From Ruegeria sp. R14_0 (lineage in GTDB: Bacteria; Pseudomonadota; Alphaproteobacteria; Rhodobacterales; Rhodobacteraceae), in contig NZ_JAGHRC010000003.1 of the NCBI RefSeq assembly GCF_017743975.1, positions 62,001 through 126,000 on the forward strand: 64,000 bases of DNA. Reading direction: 5' to 3'. The stretch's first letter is position 1, and each line of letters opens with the position of its first letter. Position numbers and translations under genes: made by a program. The notes beneath the pieces are model-generated. The model saw only the letters and a program-made list of their open reading frames with translations. It made no database searches and was not told where the DNA came from. Below are positions 34,878 through 44,004 of the stretch, one piece after another.

Positions 34878-35876
34878 TTAACGGACGGCAGCCCAAAGAC
34901 GCAAGGCCTGAGCGGTCTCGGCCACGTCGTGCACCCGCAGAATTTGCACGCCTTGTGACAATCCAGCCAGCCCCACCGCGATTGATCCTGGGGCGCGGGC
35001 GTCTTTGCGCGGCTCTTTGCCAATCTGGCCGATGATACCTTTACGAGACACGCCCAGCAGAATCGGACAGCCCAGTCCATGGAACAGGCTGAGACCCTGA
35101 AGCAGGGCCAGATTGTGCGCTTCGGTCTTGCCGAAACCGATGCCCGGATCGACGATGATCTGGTCTCGCTTGAGCCCGAGCTTTTCCAGATAGGCCACCT
35201 GACCGCCTAAGAAATCGTAGACGTCGAGCAGAACGTCGTCATAGCTCGGGTTGTCCTGCATCGTTGCCGGATCACCCTGCATGTGCATCACGCAGACCGG
35301 CGCACCGACTTCGGCGCAAAAAGGTGCCAGTTGCGGATCAAAAGTAAAGCCCGAGACATCGTTGATCAGCCCCGCTCCGGCGTCCCACGCCGCCTTTGCG
35401 ACGGCGGATTTGCGCGTATCGATAGAGATCAGCGTGTTCGTGCGGGCGCGGATCGCCTCGATCAAGGGCCGCGTGCGCGCGATTTCCTCGGCTTCGGATA
35501 CAAAAGAGGCTCCGGGTCGGGTCGATTCGCCGCCAATATCCAGAATGGTTGCGTCCTCAGACGCCATCAACTCGGCCGCTGCCTGTGCTGCTTGAACCGA
35601 GTTGTGTACCCCACCGTCCGAAAAACTGTCCGGTGTCGCGTTTAGAATCCCCATGATATGCGGGCGGTCCATCGCAAGGCCCGAGATGTCGGCGCGCGGA
35701 CGCGTCAGGCGATCCATCGCTTCGTCGGGCACATTCTCGGCTGCAATGACGCAGGCCTCTTGTTCGCGACTTAACTGTTCGACATGCGTGAACCACAAGG
35801 ACTGCCCTGCAAGCGGAACCGCACCCGCTGGACGGTTCGGCCCATGCTGAACGAGGGGACGAAAATAGGTGGTCAC
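34878..35876 (-). CDS. folP: Dihydropteroate synthase
   Basis: A 332-residue TIM-barrel enzyme that joins pABA to dihydropterin pyrophosphate. Motifs are IMGILNATPDSFSDGG, DIGGESTRPGASFVSEAEE, and the GFGKTEAHNL region with DPGIGFGKTEA. The first ~70 residues before the IMGILNATPD motif are longer than in E. coli FolP, but such N-terminal extensions occur in this order. Start codon is ATG at 35876, overlapping the FolB fusion stop by 4 bases, so translation is coupled. It belongs to the leftward folB-folP-glmM unit. Confidence 0.96.
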   Translation of the reverse strand: MTTYFRPLVQHGPNRPAGAVPLAGQSLWFTHVEQLSREQEACVIAAENVPDEAMDRLTRPRADISGLAMDRPHIMGILNATPDSFSDGGVHNSVQAAQAAAELMASEDATILDIGGESTRPGASFVSEAEEIARTRPLIEAIRARTNTLISIDTRKSAVAKAAWDAGAGLINDVSGFTFDPQLAPFCAEVGAPVCVMHMQGDPATMQDNPSYDDVLLDVYDFLGGQVAYLEKLGLKRDQIIVDPGIGFGKTEAHNLALLQGLSLFHGLGCPILLGVSRKGIIGQIGKEPRKDARAPGSIAVGLAGLSQGVQILRVHDVAETAQALRLWAAVR

Positions 35877-36793
35877 AGTTGCGCCTGATCCACCGGGATC
35901 GCACGAAGCGGCGTTTTAGGGGCGTCTGGCAGCGCGCCACCGATCACCATCATCTCGCTCGCTTCGAAGGTTGCGGCAAACCACGCCGCCAAGGCGACGG
36001 CATCGGAGGGTGCCGCAGAAGGTCCGTCGACCGCATCCAGAACGATTTTCGACGGGGCCCAGACGCAGATCTGACCGTTCTTCATGGCCCAGTCCAACTC
36101 GGTTCGCGTTGAAACGACCACACAGCGGTGATCTCTGGCGGCCAGCACCCAGGCGTTTTGTTCAATCGCGAGCAGGTCAATCCGGCGTTGCGTCATAGCG
36201 TGACCGGTCTGCGAGACAGGCATTTCAGCCGCGCCCACACACAGGATCAGAGGACGTTGGCGGTTTTCCAGCTGGTCGATCCATCCGGTTAGATTGGACG
36301 ACGTGATCGCTTCGTTGGATAGAAATACCAGCCGTGGATGTGGACGTTCTTCCTCGACCATGTCGTGTTGAACAGCGTCCTTGCCACGTACAATCTCGAC
36401 CCCCAGCGCGCCCGGGCCACGATCCAGTTTTTCTATTCTCACAAAGGCCCTTACAGCCTGAGGCTCAAGCAAAATGCGCTCAGCCACCCGATCTGCCAGA
36501 GTTTCCAGCAGGTTCAGGCGTTCTGCGGCCAGTTCATAGGCAATCGCCTCGGTCACTCGGTCGTAGGACAGGATCCGATCCACATCGTCGTCGATTGGAT
36601 CCGTCAGCGGGCGCACTTCCACCACGATGTTAAAGCAAATCCGCTGGGTGGTGCCCCGTTCGGCCTGAAACGCGCCGATCTCAACCTCGACAATGTGGTC
36701 ACGCAGGGAAATACGGTCTAGTGGCCCCCGCGTCGCAGTCGCCTCGGACCGCTCGGAGGGGTGCGCAAAAGCAAGACGGATTTCAGAGCTCAT
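35873..36793 (-). CDS. folB: Dihydroneopterin aldolase with C-terminal amino-acid-kinase-like domain
   Basis: A 306-residue fusion. Residues about 25-140 are a FolB domain: ISLRDHIVEVEIGAFQAERG begins it, and YDRVTEAIAYELAAERLNLLETLADRVAERI is the central helix-strand part with the Glu/Lys-type positions; FVRIEKLDRGPGALGVEIVR ends it. Residues about 150-306 are an extra domain whose VWAPSKIVLDAV then GPSAAPSDAVALAAWFAA and ASEMMVIGG resemble the W.P...SD.LAAWLA segment of amino-acid-kinase proteins such as the MfnE group; the N-terminal kinase glycines are not obvious, so it may be inactive. Start ATG 36793 has AAGG. It overlaps folP by 4 bases. Confidence 0.82.
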   Translation of the reverse strand: MSSEIRLAFAHPSERSEATATRGPLDRISLRDHIVEVEIGAFQAERGTTQRICFNIVVEVRPLTDPIDDDVDRILSYDRVTEAIAYELAAERLNLLETLADRVAERILLEPQAVRAFVRIEKLDRGPGALGVEIVRGKDAVQHDMVEEERPHPRLVFLSNEAITSSNLTGWIDQLENRQRPLILCVGAAEMPVSQTGHAMTQRRIDLLAIEQNAWVLAARDHRCVVVSTRTELDWAMKNGQICVWAPSKIVLDAVDGPSAAPSDAVALAAWFAATFEASEMMVIGGALPDAPKTPLRAIPVDQAQL

Positions 36794-36895
36794 ACAGACA
36801 AACCTTTTCGGGCAGTGTTCGCGTTTGGGGCAAGCTAAACGATGCCGGGGCGTATAACACCGCGACATGCGTCTTTCCAGCCACAGAAAACGGCG

Positions 36896-38266
36896 TCAGC
36901 TGACGCGAAACCAGCTCATCATACCTGATGCGGCGTGCCCCAGCATGTGGCAATGCAGCAGCCAGTCGCCCGGATTGTCCGCCACAAGCGCGATTTGTCG
37001 GGCCTGGCCCCGTTCGACCAACACCGTATCGCGCCAAGGGCCAAGGGTGCCATCCTGCAGCACAACCCGGAAATGATGCCCGTGCAGGTGCATCGCATGC
37101 GGAAAGGCTGTTTCGTTCACAAACTCGATCCGATGCGTCTGACCCAGGCGCGCATCCAGAAATGGTTCTTTGGGGCGTTCGGCATATCCGTTTAGCGCCC
37201 AGAACCTGCCAAGCTGCGCCAGCTCGCGCCCAGAAAGCTCGGTATCGCCAATCTTCGCCGCATCAAGCCACCGCATCGCACCGCCTTGCATAACCATCCG
37301 GTGCAACGGTGCGTCATCGTACTGAACTTCGGGCATGCTATTGGGTGGCAACGGATCAATCTCCTGCCGGGGTGTCGCTGCTGCTCCCTCAGAAACCGGG
37401 AACCGCGCTAGACCGAACCCACCGTCCCTTTCGACGCTCACAAGGCTTGCGATCCCTTGCGCCTTAGCGGTCACGTCAACGATCAGATCAACCCTCTGCG
37501 CCGGAGCAAGCGGGAATGTTCCCTCAACGGGCAAAGGCTGCGCCAGCGGCATACCGTCCAGCGCGACGATCCAGCCAGTCAGTCCATCCAAACTCAGGTC
37601 ATAGATCCGTGCGTTGGAAGCATTGATCAGCCGAAGCCGCAGACGCTCTGCGGTCCCGACAGGATAGTCCGGGTCAAACCGACCATTGACGGTCACAAGG
37701 TTACCAAGCCTTCCTGCATGGCTCAGGTCGTGACCATTGTCGAAATCGTTGACGATATGCGCAGTGTCGGGGTCAAGCCGCCAGTCATCCAGCATCAACG
37801 TCAGATCGCGATCGACATCGGGTGGGCTGGCCTCCTCAACAATCAACGGGCCGTACAATCCGCGTGCGACCTGCTCCATCGAGCGATTGTGCGAATGGTA
37901 CCAGTACGTTCCGGCATCTGGCGCCACGAAATCGTAGTTAAAACTGGCGCCCGCCTCGACCGCATCCTGGGTCAGCCCCGGCACGCCATCCATGGCATTG
38001 GCAATCCGAATACCATGCCAATGCACGGCCGTCGGCTGAGGCAGCTTGTTCACCAGCTTTCGTTGTACGCGTTCGCCCTGCCGAACACGAATATCCAGTC
38101 CGGGGACATTGCCGCCATAGGTCCAAACTGGGGTTGTCGGATAGCCTTCGGGCGCGATCTGCTGCACGGCTTCTTGGGCAACCAGATCAGTACTTGCTGC
38201 ACGCACCCCCATCGGCGCAAGCAACACAGCAGTCGACGTTTGCAGAAACTGTCTGCGGGAAAACAT
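36896..38266 (-). CDS. Tat-exported multicopper oxidase
   Basis: A 456-residue, three-cupredoxin-domain oxidase. The N-terminus MFSRRQFLQTSTAVLLAPMG carries a twin-arginine (SRRQF) signal, so it folds with copper before export. The type 2/3 copper ligands are VHWHGIR, TYWYHSHNRSMEQ, the C-terminal AMHLHGHHFRVV and WLLHCHMLGHAASGM, with the Cys-His pair for T1 copper in HCHMLGH and the axial Met afterwards. It likely oxidises Cu(I), phenols or metal ions; no CopABC-type neighbour says which. The ATG has AGGAGG upstream. Confidence 0.93.
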   Translation of the reverse strand: MFSRRQFLQTSTAVLLAPMGVRAASTDLVAQEAVQQIAPEGYPTTPVWTYGGNVPGLDIRVRQGERVQRKLVNKLPQPTAVHWHGIRIANAMDGVPGLTQDAVEAGASFNYDFVAPDAGTYWYHSHNRSMEQVARGLYGPLIVEEASPPDVDRDLTLMLDDWRLDPDTAHIVNDFDNGHDLSHAGRLGNLVTVNGRFDPDYPVGTAERLRLRLINASNARIYDLSLDGLTGWIVALDGMPLAQPLPVEGTFPLAPAQRVDLIVDVTAKAQGIASLVSVERDGGFGLARFPVSEGAAATPRQEIDPLPPNSMPEVQYDDAPLHRMVMQGGAMRWLDAAKIGDTELSGRELAQLGRFWALNGYAERPKEPFLDARLGQTHRIEFVNETAFPHAMHLHGHHFRVVLQDGTLGPWRDTVLVERGQARQIALVADNPGDWLLHCHMLGHAASGMMSWFRVS

Positions 38267-38342
38267 TATGGCGGACCTCCTGGTCCGCTACATAGGACAG
38301 AAAACGACCCGCGCCATCAAGGTTCCAGCGCGGGTGCGTCAA

Positions 38343-38984
38343 TCAGTTGCTCGCGGTCCGATAGTTGTGGCGATAGAAAATGTGAACGCCAATCCGGGCC
38401 GTTTCTTTGTAGACGCGCGACCACGACGGGCGTACCGCCTTGGTGTGATAATGCGTCGCCCCTTCGGTCAGACCAACGCCAATCCCGTCGATTGCCGCGC
38501 GGGCAACCTTGGACACACGCTCATAGGCCTTTTTCTCGCGGATCACTTCCTTTTGGCCGTCACAGGTGTAAGTGAACTGGCACTGGTACTTTTTGCCTGT
38601 CCCCTGCTTGATCACCCCACAAAGCGAGTTCGGAAAGCGGCTGCTTTCGACCCGGTTCAGAATGACTTCGGCCACGGCAAACTGTCCGCGAACGCTTTCG
38701 CCGCGCGCTTCAAAGTAAAGCGCTTCGGCCAGGCACTTGAAATGCTCGTCCCCTTTTGCGGTTGGCAGTTTGTCCAACCACGCCTTGGAATAAGACACCT
38801 TTTCAAGGACCGGCGACTTGCGCGGCTTGAAAAGACCCAGATAGTCACGGAACTTTTGCCCGGGCAATTCGCTTCGGGTGACAAGTTCGCGTTTGGCAGA
38901 TTCGGTGGCTTCCCTCTCAGCGACGGAAACACTCGGCAGCACGGTTGCCGCCAATGTGGCAACAGCCAGTATGTATCGTAGCAT
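38343..38984 (-). CDS. SleB-type cell-wall hydrolase
   Basis: A 213-residue exported hydrolase. A signal peptide (MLRYILAVATLAATVLPSVSVA) ends near residue 22. The Hydrolase_2/SleB catalytic domain has KCLAEALYFEARGESVRGQ with the catalytic Glu in EARGE, then VAEVILNRVESSRFPNSLCGV, with FTYTCDGQKEVI and GATHYHTKAVRPSWSRVYKE. It cleaves peptidoglycan glycan strands (lytic transglycosylase/cortex-type). Cys residues in the catalytic domain fit the family pattern. I chose the ATG at 38984, with GAGG upstream. It lies upstream of the oxidase on the same strand. Confidence 0.9.
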   Translation of the reverse strand: MLRYILAVATLAATVLPSVSVAEREATESAKRELVTRSELPGQKFRDYLGLFKPRKSPVLEKVSYSKAWLDKLPTAKGDEHFKCLAEALYFEARGESVRGQFAVAEVILNRVESSRFPNSLCGVIKQGTGKKYQCQFTYTCDGQKEVIREKKAYERVSKVARAAIDGIGVGLTEGATHYHTKAVRPSWSRVYKETARIGVHIFYRHNYRTASN

Positions 38985-39170
38985 CAGATAACCTCGCACA
39001 GGCACATTCAGCGCCAGACCCTCCCCCGGCGGGCGCGACGAGGCTCATACCGAATTCAAACGGCGACGTCCAGTTCTGACGAAAAAGCAAGTGGAAAATC
39101 GCCGTTTCGTCAACAATATCTGACGACGGCGCTTTCTGTTATCTACTAATTCTTGAGTGGCCCCCTTCTG

Positions 39171-41711
39171 TCAACCCCCAAGTCTGGACGAAATCGCCAG
39201 TTGAGCGGCAGCCAGCCGAGCGACCGGAACACGGAAGGGGGAACAGGACACGTAATCGAACCCCAAATCGCGGCAAATGGCGATTGATTCGGGGTTACCA
39301 CCATGCTCACCACAGACCGACAGGGTCACATCCGGTTGCGCCAGGCGCCCCCGTTCAGCCCCGAGTTTTAGCAACTCGCCAACGCCATCGGGGTCCAACA
39401 CGTGGAATGGGTCTTCGACAAAGACCCCCTGTCGCACATAGGCCGACATGAACCGGCCTGCGTCGTCACGGGACAGGCCGTAGGTCATCTGCGTCAGGTC
39501 ATTGGTGCCGAAGCTCAGAAACGCGGTCTGCGGGGCGATCTCATCGGCACGCAGGCAGGCACGCGGGGTTTCGACCATAACGCCAAGGCGGTATTCGAAT
39601 TCTTGCCCCTGCTCTGCCGCAACAGACGCAGCCACCGAGTCGATGCGGGCCTTGACCAGCTCGACCTCGCGCTTGGCCGAGACCAGAGGGATCATCACCT
39701 CAGGCACAACCGGCGCGCCGTCCTTGCTGGCCTCAAGCGTAGCTTCGAAAATTGCGCGGGCCTGCATGTCATAGATCTCAGGAACCGTCACACCCAAACG
39801 CACACCACGCAGGCCCAGCATCGGGTTGTACTCGGTCATCGCGGCGACGCGCCGTTCGACATCGGACACCGGCAAATCCAGCGCCTCAGCCAGTTCACGC
39901 TGGCCGCTGCGGGTTGTTGGCAGGAACTCGTGAAGTGGTGGATCGAACAGACGGATGCAAACGGGTTGCCCTTCCATGATCCGGAACAGCTGAACGAAGT
40001 CGTCACGTTGCATCGGCAGCAGTCGTTCCAACACCGCCGCACGTCCCGAGGATGTCTGCGCAAAGATCATCTCGCGCATCACGATCAGGCGGCCTGGATC
40101 GAAGAACATGTGCTCGGTTCGGCACAGCCCGATGCCCTGCGCCATGAAGTTTCGCGCGGTTTGCGCATCAGCAGGTGTGTCAGCGTTTGCCCGGATCGCG
40201 ATATCACGTTCTTGGTCGGCCCAACCCATCAGGGTTTGAAAACAGTCGTCCAGCGCAGCTTCCAGCATCGTTGGCTGCCCGGCCAGCACCTGTCCCGATG
40301 TGCCATCAATTGTCAGCGTATCACCCGTTTTGAACACACGCCCGTCCGGAGCCGTAAGCTGCTTTTTCTTGGTCTGAAACCGCATCTCGGATGCGCCGAC
40401 AATACAAGGCAGGCCCAATCCGCGACCAATCACGGCGGCGTGGCTGGTCATTCCGCCCTTTTCGGTCAGAACCGCCACCGCGGCATGCATGCCCCGCACA
40501 TCTTCGGGCGAAGTTTCGCGACGCACCAGAATGCAAGGTTCCCCACGAGCGGCGCTTGCCTGCGCCTCGGCCGATGTAAAAACGATTTTTCCTGTCGCAG
40601 CGCCGGGGCTGGCGGCGATACCGGTGGTCAGCGTGTCCCTGCGTGCGTCCGGGTGAACCTGCCGGTGCAGCAATTCGTTCAGCGAATGTGGATCGACCCG
40701 CATCACAGCCTCTTGTGGAGGGATAATGCCGTCCTCGGCCAGCCGCACGGCAATTCGCATAGCGGCCCGCGCACTGCGCTGCACACGCACACCGTCCAGA
40801 ATGTGAACATGGCCATTCTCGATCACGAATTCGACCTGCATTTCTTCGCGCAGCTTGACCCGCATCAGTGCTGCGTGGGCCTTGAGCGCGGCAAAAGCTT
40901 CGGGCGCAACATCTTCTAACGAAGGCCCGCGTGAATCTTTTTCCAGATAGAGCGCGGCGACGCCCTCGCCCAACGCATCTCGGCCTTGGCTTTGGCTCAG
41001 ATACCGACCGGTGATTTGGGGCAGACCGGTCGCCGGATCAATCAGTTGCAAAACACCCGATCCACATTCGCCCTGCCCGACGCCTGGGATCATTTCTTGT
41101 ATGACAAGACCAAGCCCCGCATCCGCCGGAGCCCCTTTAGCCTGACGCAACAACCGCGCCGAGGTGCCATCCCACGCCCGGGCCATCGACCGCAGAACGG
41201 CAACCAATTGCTCGCCCCGGTCTTGAGGGAATGCCTCGTCGGTTTCGTCCTCATAGGCGCGCAGAGATTCCTGCAGACCTTCGCGCCCATCCGCTTCGAT
41301 TTCGTCAAAAACATCCGGGTCCAAACGGGCCACATGGACGGCGTAGCTTTGCACAAACCGCAGATACAAAGCGGCGGCGGCCTCGGATCCCATGGAATCC
41401 GAAAGATCCACATAGCGCGAGTCATTCATACCGATGTTCAGAATGGCCCCGGGCCCGCCCCAGTCCGGGTCCTCAGAGCTGGGCCGCACGCACAACAAAG
41501 CGGCCGGGTCGAATTGTTCCAGTATGGCACTGAAATCGGGCACCTGCCCGTTGGCAATCTGCTGCACGGCGTCAAACGACAACGCGACCGTGCGTGGCAC
41601 TGGCAGGTCCAGCCGCACCAGACGTTGCAGGCATTTCGCCCGGCCACCATGGGTGTTGGCGGCAACAGGGGCTTCGGACGTGATCAGCGTGGTATTCGGG
41701 TTATTCTGCAC
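39171..41711 (-). CDS. ppdK: Pyruvate, phosphate dikinase
   Basis: An 846-residue PPDK, slightly shorter than the usual 870-890. The N-terminal ATP-grasp half is divergent (THGGRAKCLQRL instead of MGGKGANLAEM). The phospho-His is in GGMTSHAAVIGRGLGLPC (His near residue 424) and the catalytic Cys in SVCGEHGGNPESI (near residue 800). It interconverts pyruvate and PEP with ATP/AMP. The start is a GTG at 41711, with AAAGG upstream; no ATG fits. It lies 64 bases downstream of glyS on the same strand. Confidence 0.9.
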   Translation of the reverse strand: MQNNPNTTLITSEAPVAANTHGGRAKCLQRLVRLDLPVPRTVALSFDAVQQIANGQVPDFSAILEQFDPAALLCVRPSSEDPDWGGPGAILNIGMNDSRYVDLSDSMGSEAAAALYLRFVQSYAVHVARLDPDVFDEIEADGREGLQESLRAYEDETDEAFPQDRGEQLVAVLRSMARAWDGTSARLLRQAKGAPADAGLGLVIQEMIPGVGQGECGSGVLQLIDPATGLPQITGRYLSQSQGRDALGEGVAALYLEKDSRGPSLEDVAPEAFAALKAHAALMRVKLREEMQVEFVIENGHVHILDGVRVQRSARAAMRIAVRLAEDGIIPPQEAVMRVDPHSLNELLHRQVHPDARRDTLTTGIAASPGAATGKIVFTSAEAQASAARGEPCILVRRETSPEDVRGMHAAVAVLTEKGGMTSHAAVIGRGLGLPCIVGASEMRFQTKKKQLTAPDGRVFKTGDTLTIDGTSGQVLAGQPTMLEAALDDCFQTLMGWADQERDIAIRANADTPADAQTARNFMAQGIGLCRTEHMFFDPGRLIVMREMIFAQTSSGRAAVLERLLPMQRDDFVQLFRIMEGQPVCIRLFDPPLHEFLPTTRSGQRELAEALDLPVSDVERRVAAMTEYNPMLGLRGVRLGVTVPEIYDMQARAIFEATLEASKDGAPVVPEVMIPLVSAKREVELVKARIDSVAASVAAEQGQEFEYRLGVMVETPRACLRADEIAPQTAFLSFGTNDLTQMTYGLSRDDAGRFMSAYVRQGVFVEDPFHVLDPDGVGELLKLGAERGRLAQPDVTLSVCGEHGGNPESIAICRDLGFDYVSCSPFRVPVARLAAAQLAISSRLGG

Positions 41712-41775
41712 TGCGGCACCTTTTGGTTTGCACGCAGCATAAGCCCCTGCACCAATGGCGCAAGGGCGTTCTGGA

Positions 41776-43995
41776 TCAGCCTTCGATGCGGCTCAGATCA
41801 GCAACACTGGAGCAGACCTGACGGATCTGGCTGAGCAGGTTCAGACGGTTACGGCGCAGGATGTCATTGTCGGTGTTGACCTGAACATCCTCAAAGAACG
41901 CGTCCACCGGACCGCGCAGATCAGCCATGGCCGACATGGCAGCGGGGAAATCCTCGGCCTTCAGCGCGGGATCGATCTTGGCTTGCGCGTCCTCGAGCGC
42001 TGAGAACAACGCCTTTTCGCTGTCGGTTTCCGCGAACTTGATATCCGCACCGTAGGAGTATTCGACCCCATCCTTTTCCTCGGCCTGCGTGAGGATGTTG
42101 TTGGCGCGCTTGAAGCCCTGAACGAGGTTCTCACCGTCCTCAGTCGCGATCACCGCGTTCAGCGCACGAGCGCGTTTGACCAGCAGGTTGAGGTCGTCAT
42201 TGCCGTCCATCGCAATACAGGCGTCGATGATGTCATGGCGGATGCCCTCATCGCGGAGGAAGACCTTGAGGCGGTCGTGGAAGAAGGACAGCAGATCATC
42301 GGACGCGTCCGGAACCTTGTTTTCCAATTTCAAAAAGTCAGCGGTCGGGCCATCACCCAGCTTTTCTTTTACTGTCTGAAAGGCCGCACCGAACACACCG
42401 TGATCGGCGATCTCTTCCAACAAATCCTCAACGCTTGATTTCGGTAATGCGTCATTGATCGCACTTTCTGCACGCACAAGCTGGCTGTCAAAGAACCGAT
42501 CCAGAGACAGTCGCAAGTCGTTCTCAAGGATCAAACGCGTAACGCCTAACGCCGCGCGGCGCAGGGCAAACGGGTCTTTCGACCCGGTCGGCTTCTCATC
42601 TATCGCCCAGAACCCAGTCAGGGTGTCCAGCTTGTCGGCCAACGCTACGGTCACCGACAAAGGCGCAGTCGGCACGTCATCCGAGGGACCAAGCGGCGAG
42701 TAATGCTCTTGCGCAACGGCCGCCGCAGCAGCGTCTTCGTCTGCGGCCTCAACGTAGTAGCGGCCCATAAGCCCCTGAAGTTCGGGGAATTCATAGACCA
42801 TTTCGGAACTCAGGTCGGCCTTGGCCAGACGCGCGGCCTTCTCGGCCTGATCGGCATCTGCGCCAGTTACCGAGGCCAGCTCACGTGCCAACGCTGCGAT
42901 GCGGTCGATGCGCTCGGCCTGCGTGCCCAGCTTGTTGTGGAAGGTCACATTCTCCAACGCGCGAGTCCACTGGGCGATGTCCGATTTGGCAACGCGCAGG
43001 TCATTCTCCCAGAAGAACTTCGCATCCGCCAGACGCGCCGACAGCACCTTCTGGTTCCCCGCCAGAATGGTCGCGCCGTTGTCGGTTGTTTCACGGTTGG
43101 CCACGGTGATGAACCGTTCGATCCGACCCGTCTTGGGGTTCTTCACGGAAAAGAACTTCTGGTGCTCTTTCATCGAGGTCTGCAACACCTCGGGCGGCAG
43201 TGCCAGGAATTCGTCGTCGATCTGCCCCATCAGCGCGACGGGCCATTCGACCAGACCCGCAACCTCGGCCAGCAAGCCCTTGTCGTCGACCACTTCGAGC
43301 CCGGCCGCAAAGGCAAGGTTCTGGGCATCGTTCCAGATGTGCTCGGCGCGTTCCTCGGGCGACAACACCACATAGGCGCGTTTCAACTGGGCGGCATAGT
43401 CTTCGAACGACGACACGGCAAAGCGGCCCGGCGCCATGAAGCGATGGCCTTCGGTGGTGTCGCCGGTCTTGATGCCGTCAACCTCCATGGGCACGACCTG
43501 CGCGCCAGTCTCATCGGTCAGGATGCACAGGATCGAATGCATCGGGCGCACCCAACGCAGCCCGCCACTGCCCCAGCGCATGGATTTCGGCCAGGGGAAA
43601 TTGCGGATCGTCGCCTCAAGCACCTCGGCGATAATCTCGGCGGCCGGACGACCTGCTTTCTCGATAGTGGCGAAGTAAACCGCGCCTTTCGGCGTGTCGC
43701 GCTCTTCCAATTGATCGCGGGTCAGGCCCGCACCGCGCAGGAACCCTTCGATCGCCTTGTCGGGCGCGCCCACTTTTGGACCTTTGCGTTCCTCGCGGGT
43801 CGTCGGGCTTTCAGCCAGCAACCCTTCGACGGCCAGCGTCAGGCGGCGCGGCGTCGTCAGCGCAGCGGCAGAGGCGTAGGTCAGCCCGGCCTCGACCAAA
43901 CCATCGGTGACCCGCTTTTTCAGGTCTTCGCCAGCACGGGTTTGCATGCGCGCGGGGATTTCCTCGGAAAACAATTCGATCAGCAGGTCGGGCAT
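41776..43995 (-). CDS. glyS: Glycyl-tRNA synthetase beta subunit
   Basis: A 739-residue beta subunit of the alpha2beta2 bacterial glycyl-tRNA synthetase, which holds the tRNA-binding and anticodon regions. The N-terminus PDLLIELFSEEIPARMQ is the family hallmark. The HD-like core shows ERIDRIAALARELASVTGAD (conserved HD in some members), and the C-terminal helical anticodon-binding DALR domain ends RLNLLSQIRQVCSSVADLSRIEG. It lies 9 bases from gltS upstream, and the glyQ alpha subunit is 2.5 kb further upstream, so the pair is split. The unit is essential. Confidence 0.97.
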   Translation of the reverse strand: MPDLLIELFSEEIPARMQTRAGEDLKKRVTDGLVEAGLTYASAAALTTPRRLTLAVEGLLAESPTTREERKGPKVGAPDKAIEGFLRGAGLTRDQLEERDTPKGAVYFATIEKAGRPAAEIIAEVLEATIRNFPWPKSMRWGSGGLRWVRPMHSILCILTDETGAQVVPMEVDGIKTGDTTEGHRFMAPGRFAVSSFEDYAAQLKRAYVVLSPEERAEHIWNDAQNLAFAAGLEVVDDKGLLAEVAGLVEWPVALMGQIDDEFLALPPEVLQTSMKEHQKFFSVKNPKTGRIERFITVANRETTDNGATILAGNQKVLSARLADAKFFWENDLRVAKSDIAQWTRALENVTFHNKLGTQAERIDRIAALARELASVTGADADQAEKAARLAKADLSSEMVYEFPELQGLMGRYYVEAADEDAAAAAVAQEHYSPLGPSDDVPTAPLSVTVALADKLDTLTGFWAIDEKPTGSKDPFALRRAALGVTRLILENDLRLSLDRFFDSQLVRAESAINDALPKSSVEDLLEEIADHGVFGAAFQTVKEKLGDGPTADFLKLENKVPDASDDLLSFFHDRLKVFLRDEGIRHDIIDACIAMDGNDDLNLLVKRARALNAVIATEDGENLVQGFKRANNILTQAEEKDGVEYSYGADIKFAETDSEKALFSALEDAQAKIDPALKAEDFPAAMSAMADLRGPVDAFFEDVQVNTDNDILRRNRLNLLSQIRQVCSSVADLSRIEG

Positions 43996-44004
43996 ATTCG
44001 GTCC

